Assembly: GCA_003152275.1 (NCBI GenBank)
Contig: PLZU01000029.1
Coordinates: 1 to 32,647 of the forward strand
DNA from: Actinomycetota bacterium
Lineage (GTDB): Bacteria; Actinomycetota; Thermoleophilia; Gaiellales; Gaiellaceae
DNA length: 32,647 bases
Reading direction: 5' to 3'
The position numbers and the translations under genes are program-made. A model generated the notes under the pieces. It did not search any database and was not told the origin of the DNA. It saw only the letters and a program-made list of their open reading frames with translations. Shown here piece after piece: positions 15,454 to 21,961 of the stretch. Numbering within the stretch: position 1 is the first letter of the stretch; every line of letters starts with the position of its first letter.

Positions 15454-16783
15454 GAACCGGCTCCCGCTCGGGCGCGATCGCGACTTCGCGATCGGCGACG
15501 GCATGCGCAAACGCCCGGTCGTTCGTGACGACGAGCGTGGCGCGCTCGGCCGCGTGCGCGCGGAGAAGGGCGGCCAGCTCTTGCCTTCGCTCGGGGTCGA
15601 CGCCGCGCGTGGGCTCGTCGAGGACGAGCACATCGGGATCGGCGACGAGCACCGTCGCGAGCGCGAGCCGCTCTCGCTCGCCGGTCGATAGGTCGCGCGG
15701 ATGACGCGCCTCCGAGCCGGCGAGGCCGACAGCCGCAAGCATCTTCCTCGCGCGCGGAAGATCGGAGCCGAGCGCGACCTCCTCGTCCGCACGCTCACGC
15801 ACGAGGTAGCGGCCCGGATCCTGGAGAAGCATCGCCGCGGTGCCTGCGCGAACGACTCGGCCGGTCTGCGGCTCGAGCAATCCCGCGACGAGCTTCGCGA
15901 GCGTCGTCTTCCCGGAGCCGTTCGGCCCGGTGAGCGCGACGACCTCGCCGCGACGGAGCTCGAGCGAGACGTTTTCGAGCACCGGTCGCTCGTAGGCGAA
16001 GGAAACGTTCTCGACGCTGCACGCGACTTCGCCGACGACTGCAATCTGGTTGAAACCAGGTTGCTGCTCTACCCAGGCTGGGCGATGTTCTGCGAGCCAC
16101 TCGACTGCGTCGTCGCGCCTTGCGTCAAGCAGAACGCGCCCCTGCTCGAGGAAGAGGACGCGGTCGGCATAGCGCAGCGCGTTCGCCGGGCGCTGTTCCG
16201 AGATCACGACGCCCGCCTCGCCGCCGAGCGCGAGCTCGAAGAACGCCTCTGCCCCTGCCGGATCGAGCTGCGACGTCGGCTCGTCGAGTAGAAGCAGCTC
16301 CGGCTCGAGCGCGAGCGCCGAGGCGAGGCAGACGCGCTGCAGCTCGCCGCCGGAGATCTCGGTCACGCTGCGGTCGCTGAACCCGGCGATGCCGACGGCG
16401 GCGAGCGCGCGGTGGACTCGCGGCAGGATCGTCTCCGGCAACGCGCCGACGTTCTCGAGCGCGAATGCGACCTCGGAGTCGACGCGCCCGAGGATCACCT
16501 GGTCCTCCGGGTCCTGGAAGACCGTCGCAACCGTTCCTGCGAGCTCTGTCGGACGCGTGCTGCGCGTGTCGCGGCCCGCCACCTCGACACGGCCCTCGAA
16601 CCGGCCGCCGTGGAACCACGGCACGAGCCCGGCCAGCGCGCGCACGAGCGTCGACTTGCCCGAGCCTGACGCGCCGAGCAGCAGAACGACTTCGCCGCGC
16701 TCGACCTCGAGCGAAACCTCCAGGAGCGCCGGCGGCGACTCCGGGTACGCAAACGTCAGCCGGTCGACGCGCGCTAGAGCCAC
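15446..16783 (-). CDS. ECF transporter energy-coupling ATPase, two ABC domains fused
   Basis: A 445-residue protein with two complete ABC ATPase domains in tandem, equivalent to EcfA and EcfA' in one chain. Domain 1 has Walker A GASGSGKST (residues 37-45), Q-loop VFQDPEDQ, signature SGGELQRV and Walker B LLLLDEPTSQLD. Domain 2 has Walker A GPNGSGKTT, Q-loop LLQDPGRYL, signature LSTGERERL and Walker B VLVLDEPTRGVD. The VFQDPEDQ form is typical of ECF ATPases. The second signature reads STGE rather than SGGQ, a mild deviation. GTG 16783 overlaps the T-component stop by 10 bases. It powers uptake through the neighbouring T and S components. Confidence 0.92.
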   Translation of the reverse strand: MALARVDRLTFAYPESPPALLEVSLEVERGEVVLLLGASGSGKSTLVRALAGLVPWFHGGRFEGRVEVAGRDTRSTRPTELAGTVATVFQDPEDQVILGRVDSEVAFALENVGALPETILPRVHRALAAVGIAGFSDRSVTEISGGELQRVCLASALALEPELLLLDEPTSQLDPAGAEAFFELALGGEAGVVISEQRPANALRYADRVLFLEQGRVLLDARRDDAVEWLAEHRPAWVEQQPGFNQIAVVGEVACSVENVSFAYERPVLENVSLELRRGEVVALTGPNGSGKTTLAKLVAGLLEPQTGRVVRAGTAAMLLQDPGRYLVRERADEEVALGSDLPRARKMLAAVGLAGSEARHPRDLSTGERERLALATVLVADPDVLVLDEPTRGVDPERRQELAALLRAHAAERATLVVTNDRAFAHAVADREVAIAPEREPVLA

Positions 16784-17466
16784 AGCACTCCGACGACGAC
16801 GACCGCGACCGCCACAACGACGGCAGCTTGGTCACGCGGCTGCCACGGCGCCGCGGGCACGCGTGTCCTGCCCGAGCGACCGAAACCGCGCGCCTCCATT
16901 GCTTCGGCAAGGCTGAAGCCGCGCTCGAGCGATCCCGCGACGAGCGGCGAGAGCAGGGCAGCGTGGCCACGCAGGCCCTCGGGCGCGATGCCGCGGCCGC
17001 GCAGCGCCTCAACGAGCCCGCGCGCATCCCGCTCGAACGTCGGCACAAGCCGCGTCGCAAGCGCCGCAGCGAGAACCGAGTGGCGCGCAGTCGCCGCAGC
17101 GAGCAACCGGTCGTGATCGAGGAGCAGCGCATAGGCGGCGAATGCAAGGCCGACCGCAGCAAGCCGAAGCGCATTGAGCGCGGCGCCCCGCAGCTCCTCG
17201 GTCGTTACGTCGAGCGGCCCGAGCACCGGGATGGTCGGACCACTCCAGAGCACGTGATAGCCACGCGACTGGAAGAGCGGCCAGAGGATGAACACGAAGC
17301 CGGCGCTCCACAACGTTCCCCAGAGGTACGGCTTCGCGCGCCGCCCCGCCCGAAGACACACGGCGAGCAGCAGCGCCGCGAGCACGCCGACGGCCCACAA
17401 ACGGGTGGCGACGAGCGCCGTCACCGCGAGTCCGGAAAGCAGAATTGCCGCGGCGGTCGGTCTCAT
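16774..17466 (-). CDS. ECF transporter transmembrane (T) component
   Basis: A 230-residue CbiQ/EcfT-family membrane protein with hydrophobic segments at the N-terminus (TAAAILLSGLAVTALVATRL, then a second) and C-terminus. Both Ala-Arg-Gly-type coupling motifs that contact the ATPases are visible: EALRGRGIAPEG (first, slightly changed) and AEAMEARGFGRSG (second). It connects the ATPase to the S component. ATG 17466 overlaps the TGA of the upstream lipoprotein gene (ATGA), so translation is coupled. No separate promoter is seen. Confidence 0.88.
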   Translation of the reverse strand: MRPTAAAILLSGLAVTALVATRLWAVGVLAALLLAVCLRAGRRAKPYLWGTLWSAGFVFILWPLFQSRGYHVLWSGPTIPVLGPLDVTTEELRGAALNALRLAAVGLAFAAYALLLDHDRLLAAATARHSVLAAALATRLVPTFERDARGLVEALRGRGIAPEGLRGHAALLSPLVAGSLERGFSLAEAMEARGFGRSGRTRVPAAPWQPRDQAAVVVAVAVVVVGVLWL

Positions 17467-18122
17467 GGCACCGAATACCGGTAGCGGTACAAGGCAGGAT
17501 CGTGCGCGAGGCGTGCTGCGTTGCCTGCATACGTGAACTCGACCGCACCGCTCGAAAGCATCTGTGCCGTGAACCGCGCAGGCCCGCTCACCAGGCGGAG
17601 AACGTTCGCGCCGTCCGGCGCGTGCGCGGCAACGCGACCATGCACGATCTTTGCGAGCAACTGCGCAGCGTGACCTGAGCCGACGACGACCGCGGGTCGC
17701 ACCTTGCCGCCGTACCCGTGCACGAACGGCTCCGGGAACGCACCGACCACCACGGGGACGCTCTGTCCGACACGTCCCCAGTCTCGGTAATCCCACCACT
17801 CGACATCTCCGTCGTGCAAGCGGTAGTCGACTGCGCCGCGGGTCGCTTCGATTCCGTTCACGAAGTAGAACCAGTCGTGGCGGCTCGACGCCGAGCCCGA
17901 CAATCCGTTGATCGCCTGAACGAACCGGCCGCCGTATCGCGTGTCGAGCTTCACGGAGCGGTCGAGCGCCTGCATCGCCGTCTCATCGGCGGGCACGCGC
18001 TTGACGAGCAGAACCGTCTTCCCTTCGTCGCGCGTCACCCAGAGCGTCGCCTGGCCGTGCCCGACGCCGCCGCAGCCCGCGAGGAGTGCGCCTGCGGCGG
18101 CGACGAGACCCAGCCGGATCAC
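17463..18122 (-). CDS. DUF4430-domain lipoprotein, candidate B12-binding beta domain
   Basis: A 219-residue protein with a lipoprotein signal (lipobox LLAGC, Cys17), so it should be anchored on the outer face of the membrane beside the transporter. Residues of roughly 24-110 form a DUF4430 domain: TLWVTRDEGKTVL, then a helix with TAMQALDRSV, then HDWFYFVNGIEATRGAVDY and LHDGDVEWWDYRDW. This is the fold of the C-terminal beta domain of intrinsic factor and transcobalamin. The remaining ~100 residues (from EPFVHGYGGKVRPAVVV) form an additional region I do not recognise. GTG 18122 overlaps the stop of the upstream DUF4430 gene (GTGA). It probably holds captured corrinoid for delivery to the ECF S component. 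Confidence 0.8.
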   Translation of the reverse strand: MIRLGLVAAAGALLAGCGGVGHGQATLWVTRDEGKTVLLVKRVPADETAMQALDRSVKLDTRYGGRFVQAINGLSGSASSRHDWFYFVNGIEATRGAVDYRLHDGDVEWWDYRDWGRVGQSVPVVVGAFPEPFVHGYGGKVRPAVVVGSGHAAQLLAKIVHGRVAAHAPDGANVLRLVSGPARFTAQMLSSGAVEFTYAGNAARLAHDPALYRYRYSVP

Positions 18123-18712
18123 GGCAGTCGGTTCGAGCGAACCGCGCCGGGCGCGCTCGCCCAGACAAGGCCGTGCGGACGGACCGGACAGACGTGACCT
18201 GCGGGGGCGGGCACGATCTTCGGCCCGAGGTGGAAGACGAGCCCCGGCGGCACCGCCTCTTTGCCGTTGTCGTCCTGGCCGGTGGCGCGGTAACAGCCCG
18301 GCGACGGGCTCGAGAGCTCGAGCGTCGGTGGGCCGCCCGTCGGTCCGAACACCGCGTAGTACCAGAGCACGTTGTCGCCATCCTTCAGCTGCACCTGGTC
18401 GGCACCGACGGGCGGCGAGATGCCGTTCACCTTGAAGACCCAGCCGGCCTGGCCGCCACCGGGGTAGTAGCCGATCTGGTCGACGTACGGGCCGAACGAC
18501 GTGTTCGTGACGTGCGCGAAGAACTCGGCCGCGCGTGCCGTCGACAGGAGTACGTCGAGCGCGTTCGAGCCAAATGCGCGTGGCTCCGTGGCACCGAAGA
18601 TCGTCTGCGTCTTGCCTTCGACGCGAATGTGGACGATCGCAGCGGCCGCGAGGCCGGCGAGGGAGAGGGCGGTCGCGACGACCGCGAGAAGAACGAGAGA
18701 ACGACGAAACAC
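18119..18712 (-). CDS. Secreted DUF4430-domain protein, candidate B12-binding beta domain
   Basis: A 197-residue protein with a signal peptide (about residues 1-25, MFRRSLVLLAVVATALSLAG). Residues 26-122 form a DUF4430 domain. Its core, SFGPYVDQIGYY, GWVFKVNG, PPVGADQVQLKDGDNVLWYY, parallels the end of human intrinsic factor (SWGPYI..., YWELLSGG, VVRNGENLEVRW, recalled). A tail of about 75 residues with two cysteines follows (GCYRATGQ and HVCPVRP). The protein has no lipobox, so it may be released or held by partners. GTG 18712 has an excellent AAGGAGG site 5 bases upstream and lies 33 bases after the cobalamin riboswitch. It is the first gene of the operon. Confidence 0.82.
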   Translation of the reverse strand: MFRRSLVLLAVVATALSLAGLAAAAIVHIRVEGKTQTIFGATEPRAFGSNALDVLLSTARAAEFFAHVTNTSFGPYVDQIGYYPGGGQAGWVFKVNGISPPVGADQVQLKDGDNVLWYYAVFGPTGGPPTLELSSPSPGCYRATGQDDNGKEAVPPGLVFHLGPKIVPAPAGHVCPVRPHGLVWASAPGAVRSNRLP

Positions 18713-18745
18713 GAATCCTCCTTCCGCGAGGGGTTCGGGATGCGC

Positions 18746-18891
18746 GGCGAGCGACAGGTCTTCTGACTCGGGGCTCCCTTCTCCACCGCCTTCCCAGGCT
18801 TTGAGCCCAGTGGCGTGGTGGCGGAGAAGCGTCTCCCCTTACAGCGGCGGGACCGTCCCGGACTTGCACCGGAGTTCCCTTACCGCTCGCC
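18746..18891 (-). promoter_or_regulatory. Adenosylcobalamin (B12) riboswitch
   Basis: On the minus strand the element is closed by a perfect 8-base-pair P1 (18884-18891 with 18746-18753). It contains the class signatures in order: GGGAACTCCGGTGCAAGTCC, CTGTAAGGGGA, the B12 box region GCCACTGG, and GAGTCAGAAGACCTG. It precedes the DUF4430 gene by 33 bases. No strong terminator hairpin lies between, so control of ribosome access to the AAGGAGG site is more likely. When B12 is plentiful the whole operon would be shut off. Confidence 0.95.
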
Positions 18892-18904
18892 GGTTTGGAG
18901 CGCG

Positions 18905-18910
18905 AGTCTA
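18905..18910 (-). promoter_or_regulatory. Candidate -10 box for the B12 operon
   Basis: TAGACT on the minus strand, about 13 bases upstream of the riboswitch P1, would start the transcript near 18898. No good -35 is visible. It overlaps the divergent -10 at 18909. Confidence 0.4.
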
Positions 18911-18914
18911 GCAT
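18909..18914 (+). promoter_or_regulatory. -10 box for the HAD-like gene (leaderless type)
   Basis: TAGCAT on the plus strand ends 7 bases before TTG 18922 and shares two bases with the minus-strand TAGACT. Confidence 0.45.
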
Positions 18915-18921
18915 CGAGCGC

Positions 18922-19362
18922 TTGGAGGCCATCGCCCTCGATCTCGATGCCGTGCTCGCGGACACGCGGCCTCTCTGGCGGGACTGGCTCGAGGATGTGG
19001 CCCGGCGGACACACGTGGAGCTCGACGTGCCGGAAGATCGGGCCGCAGCCGCCGGCGTCCTCGACGAGCGGCTCGGCGACTGGCGACCGCTGCTCCAGCG
19101 CTTCGCCGACGACCGCGCTCCGCTTCACTTCCGGCCGCGCGCGGAGACGAGCGCGCAGCTCCGCCGCCTGCAGGCGGCGGGTGTGAGGATCGGCGTCTTC
19201 ACCGACGCGCCGCGCGAGCTCGCGGACGTCGCACTTGCTCACGTCGGCGCCGCACGCCGCGTCGAAACCGTTGGGACGCTCGACGAGGTCCTGCGAGTGC
19301 TCGGCGGCGGCGCGGTCGTGGTGCGCTCGCGGAGCGAGCTCGACCGCGCCGCCGCCGGCTAG
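18922..19362 (+). CDS. HAD-superfamily-like protein, small, motif IV not evident
   Basis: A 146-residue protein starting EAIALDLDAVLADTRPLW. The HAD nucleophile motif DxD is present (D7, D9), but the usual following Gly is Ala. Motif II is GVFTDAPREL. The region where motif IV acids normally sit reads GGGAVVVRSRSELDRA, without an obvious DD or GDxxxD, so phosphatase activity is uncertain. It is shorter than most HAD phosphatases (about 200-230 residues), mainly because the cap is small and the C-terminal strands are missing. TTG 18922 was chosen for its spacing to TAGCAT; an in-frame TTG at 18895 would run into the riboswitch edge. It is divergent from the B12 operon. A functional link is possible but not shown. 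Confidence 0.65.
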   Translation: MEAIALDLDAVLADTRPLWRDWLEDVARRTHVELDVPEDRAAAAGVLDERLGDWRPLLQRFADDRAPLHFRPRAETSAQLRRLQAAGVRIGVFTDAPRELADVALAHVGAARRVETVGTLDEVLRVLGGGAVVVRSRSELDRAAAG

Positions 19363-19404
19363 TCGACCGGATCGGCGACGAGCTTGCGAAGCTGAACCGC
19401 CGCG

Positions 19405-20817
19405 TTAGCGCAAGCGCCAGATGTCGAGCACGCCGCTCGTGGAGTGGTCGTTCGCGTTCCCTTCGGGAAGCGCGACGCGGCCGTCGACAACGATCGGGCT
19501 GTTCCAATGGCCGCTGCCCGAAGCGAGTGTGCCGACGAGCTTCCCACTTGCCGCCACGTACACGTTCAGGCCACCGTCCGGGTTGTAGACCCAGAGGAGC
19601 CCGCCCGCGACGATGGGGCTCGTTCCGCCGGTGCTGTTGCGCCAGGCCTTCGAGAGCCGTCCGTTGCGGAAGCGCCAGGCCTCGGTGCCGCCATTGTCGG
19701 CAGCGAAGAGCCAGGTGACGTTCGAGTGATGCCAGACCGCCGGCGCCGTGAAGAGGTCGGTGCCGGACGGTGTCGAGACGATCTGCAGCTCGCCGCCGCG
19801 ATGCGGTGCGGTTCCCCGCATCCGCTTGACGCTCAGAACCCGAATCTTCCCGTCCTTGCCGCCCTGCGCGATGTACCCCTCGCTGAGCAGCACCGGCGAC
19901 GTGGAGCCCAGGTCAAGGTCGCTCGAGTTCAGCTGCTCGGTGTTCGTCGGCGTGTAGTTGCCGAGCAGCGTCGACGCATCGCTCGAGAGCCGAAGCACCG
20001 CGTCACCCCAGTTGGTCGTCCCGTTCCAGGGCGCGTTGCCCGTCGCGATGAGCAGCTGTCCGTTTGCCGGGTCGACGACTGCGCCGGCGCGACCCCAGAT
20101 GGCTGAATCGCTCGCAGGGCAGCTCGCCGGGCCGATCAGCGCATGCCGGTCCGAGCAGAGCGAGTTCCACACATGGAGGAGCGCCCCTCCGGGGCTGATG
20201 ATCACGACGTGGCCCTGATACGGCGGCGCGTCACCGATGTAGCCGCCGGTGGTCGCGATCACGTGCCCGTTCGCGAAGTTGAGCGACGACGCGATCTTCT
20301 CGCGCGACGGGAGCGTCGTGATCGACACGCTCCACGCGCTGTGACCGTTGGCGACCGCGAGCTTGTAGATGCGACCGCCAGGCGAGGCAACGTAGATCCA
20401 TTGACGGCTCGGGTCGGCGACCGGCGTCGCCGTCGTGATCTGCGCGGAGCCGGCCCAGGACGCGTAGCCAGGCGGCGTGAACTGCCAGAGCACGTTCCCG
20501 CTCGTTGCGTCGATCGCGATGGTCTTGCCGTACGTCGTCGTGACGAAGAACACGTCGTGGGTCGCGCCGCCCACCTGAACGGCGTGGAGATAGATCGGCG
20601 AGGAGTCTGCGGTGCCGTCCAGCTGTACCTGCTGCTGTTGCAGCGATGTGACGTTTGCCGCGGTGATGCCGGTCGAAAACGTCGGCGCGCTGCTCCGCAC
20701 AGCGTTCCACCCGAAGCGTGTCCAGTCGTTGCCGGAGGATGCGGCGCGCGACGATCCGGCGCACATGGCGACCGCAAGCACAACGCAAGCGAAGCCGGTA
20801 ACGCGGCCCGGCGTCAC
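19405..20817 (-). CDS. Exported PQQ-type beta-propeller protein
   Basis: A 470-residue protein with a signal peptide (about residues 1-25) followed by a propeller of PQQ-like/outer-membrane-BamB-like blades. Repeats of the type G-x-x-x-A-I-D-A-x-S-G-x-x-x-W are visible, for example KTIAIDATSGNVLWQF, RIYKLAVANGHSAWSV and GLNVYVAASGKLVGTL. Cysteines pair plausibly in SLCSDRH and GPASCPAS. No quinoprotein dehydrogenase catalytic residues are evident, so it is more likely a binding or scaffold propeller than an enzyme. It starts at GTG 20817, 16 bases after the stop of the TrkA-type gene, so it may be co-transcribed with it. It converges with the HAD-like gene; the 42 bases between hold only a weak 5-base-pair hairpin (19381-19393). 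Confidence 0.75.
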   Translation of the reverse strand: MTPGRVTGFACVVLAVAMCAGSSRAASSGNDWTRFGWNAVRSSAPTFSTGITAANVTSLQQQQVQLDGTADSSPIYLHAVQVGGATHDVFFVTTTYGKTIAIDATSGNVLWQFTPPGYASWAGSAQITTATPVADPSRQWIYVASPGGRIYKLAVANGHSAWSVSITTLPSREKIASSLNFANGHVIATTGGYIGDAPPYQGHVVIISPGGALLHVWNSLCSDRHALIGPASCPASDSAIWGRAGAVVDPANGQLLIATGNAPWNGTTNWGDAVLRLSSDASTLLGNYTPTNTEQLNSSDLDLGSTSPVLLSEGYIAQGGKDGKIRVLSVKRMRGTAPHRGGELQIVSTPSGTDLFTAPAVWHHSNVTWLFAADNGGTEAWRFRNGRLSKAWRNSTGGTSPIVAGGLLWVYNPDGGLNVYVAASGKLVGTLASGSGHWNSPIVVDGRVALPEGNANDHSTSGVLDIWRLR

Positions 20818-20833
20818 GCTAGTACACCCGGCA

Positions 20834-21496
20834 CTAGCGCTTGAGCAAAACCCGGCGAAGCTCGTCTTCTTTGCCGGGCTCGAGGATCGCGAGCACCTGA
20901 TCGCCCGCCTCCAGCGTGGTCGAGCCGACAGCGATCTCCGACCGGCCGTCGCGCATGACGGATATGAGGCGCGCGCCCTCGGGGAGCTTCAGCCCTTCGA
21001 CGCGCTGCCCCGCGACCGGCGAGGTCTTGTCGATCTGCACCTCGACGATCTCGAGGTTCTCATTACGCAGCTCGAGCAGGTGGATCAGCTCGTGCTCGGG
21101 AACCTCGTGCTCGACGAGCGCCATGATGCTGGACGTTGCGCAAATGGTCGGCGAGATGCCGAGCAGGTCGAAGTGCGACTGGTTGCGTGGATCGTTGACG
21201 CGGGCGATCACCTTCGGCACGCCGTACTTCTCCTTCGCGAGCTGACAGATGACCATGTTGTCCTCGTCGTCGCCGGTGAGGGCAAGCATGATGTCCGGCG
21301 GGCGCGTGATGCCGGCGCGCTCGAGCACGAAGAGCTCGGTCGCGTCGCCGCGCTGCACCTGATGCTCGAATTCCTCCTCGAGGCGCTCGAAGCTATTGCG
21401 GCGCTGCTCGATCAACGTCACCTCGTTGCCGAGACGGAGGAGCGACCGAGCGACGTTGGCGCCGACCTTGCCGCCACCGGCGACGATCACGTACAT
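20834..21496 (-). CDS. TrkA-type potassium channel/transporter regulatory protein (RCK N and C domains)
   Basis: A 220-residue cytoplasmic regulator with a Rossmann NAD-binding RCK_N domain (VIVAGGGKVGANVA at the N-terminus, acidic strand end TLIEQ, GDATELFVLERAGI) and a C-terminal TrkA_C domain (about residues 135-220). In this family nucleotide or c-di-AMP binding gates a potassium channel or transporter. No Trk/Ktr membrane subunit is next to it. The neighbours are APC permeases, so the partner may be one of these. ATG 21496 shares its A with the TGA of the upstream TrkA-type gene (TGATG), which indicates coupled translation of the pair. Confidence 0.88.
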   Translation of the reverse strand: MYVIVAGGGKVGANVARSLLRLGNEVTLIEQRRNSFERLEEEFEHQVQRGDATELFVLERAGITRPPDIMLALTGDDEDNMVICQLAKEKYGVPKVIARVNDPRNQSHFDLLGISPTICATSSIMALVEHEVPEHELIHLLELRNENLEIVEVQIDKTSPVAGQRVEGLKLPEGARLISVMRDGRSEIAVGSTTLEAGDQVLAILEPGKEDELRRVLLKR

Positions 21497-21918
21497 CAGG
21501 CGGGCACCTGCGGGACCGCGCACGCGCGCACGGCCTCGCCGAGCGTGTCGATCGCGGTCTTGGTCGGGCAGACGGTGCGAAGCCCGCGCGCCGCGTAGAA
21601 ATCCGCGCGGGCCGGGTCGAGAATGCGGGCAACGACGCATTCGATGCCGAAGCGCTTCTGCGCCACCTGGCCGATCACGATGTTCGTGTTGTCGCCGTCG
21701 GTCGCGACCACAACGGCGTCGGCCTCCTCGATCCCGGCGGCGCGCAGGAGATCCGCGTCCATGCCGTGACCGACGAGAAAGGCGCCCGGCCAGTTCTCGC
21801 CGAGCCGCGAGAGCGCGTCCTCGTTCTCGTCGACGACCGTCACCTCCCACTCCTCCATGAGGAGCTGGAGCGCAATCGTCGAGCCGACCCTGCCGCAGCC
21901 GATGATGAGTGCCTTCAT
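21496..21918 (-). CDS. TrkA-type RCK N-domain protein, lacking the C domain
   Basis: A 140-residue protein comprising only the Rossmann RCK_N/TrkA_N domain: ALIIGCGRVGSTIA, VVDENEDAL, GHGMDADLLRAAGI, VVVATDGDNTNIV. The TrkA_C ligand-binding domain is missing. It is joined by a TGATG overlap to a second, full RCK protein, so the two probably form a hetero-assembly, as with paired CeoB/CeoC-type TrkA proteins in actinobacteria (family knowledge). The stop codon of the upstream APC-Usp permease is 41 bases away, with a palindrome between. Confidence 0.85.
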   Translation of the reverse strand: MKALIIGCGRVGSTIALQLLMEEWEVTVVDENEDALSRLGENWPGAFLVGHGMDADLLRAAGIEEADAVVVATDGDNTNIVIGQVAQKRFGIECVVARILDPARADFYAARGLRTVCPTKTAIDTLGEAVRACAVPQVPA

Positions 21919-21944
21919 GACCTGTCGCAGCGTAGCGCGGGCAT

Positions 21945-21961
21945 AGGGGCCAGACTCCCCT
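21945..21961. repeat. Imperfect palindrome, same family as 25920-25979
   Basis: AGGGGCCAGACTCCCCT has AGGGG/CCCCT arms around a CAGA-type centre and resembles the GGGGTCAGACCCC units at 25920. It overlaps the stop codon of the APC-Usp gene and could act as a weak transcript end or barrier. Confidence 0.45.

Noticed and set aside
19363-19404. Strong terminator between the converging HAD-like and propeller genes
   Set aside because: Only a 5-base-pair stem (AGCTT/AAGCT, 19381-19393) without a T-run is visible, too weak to call.
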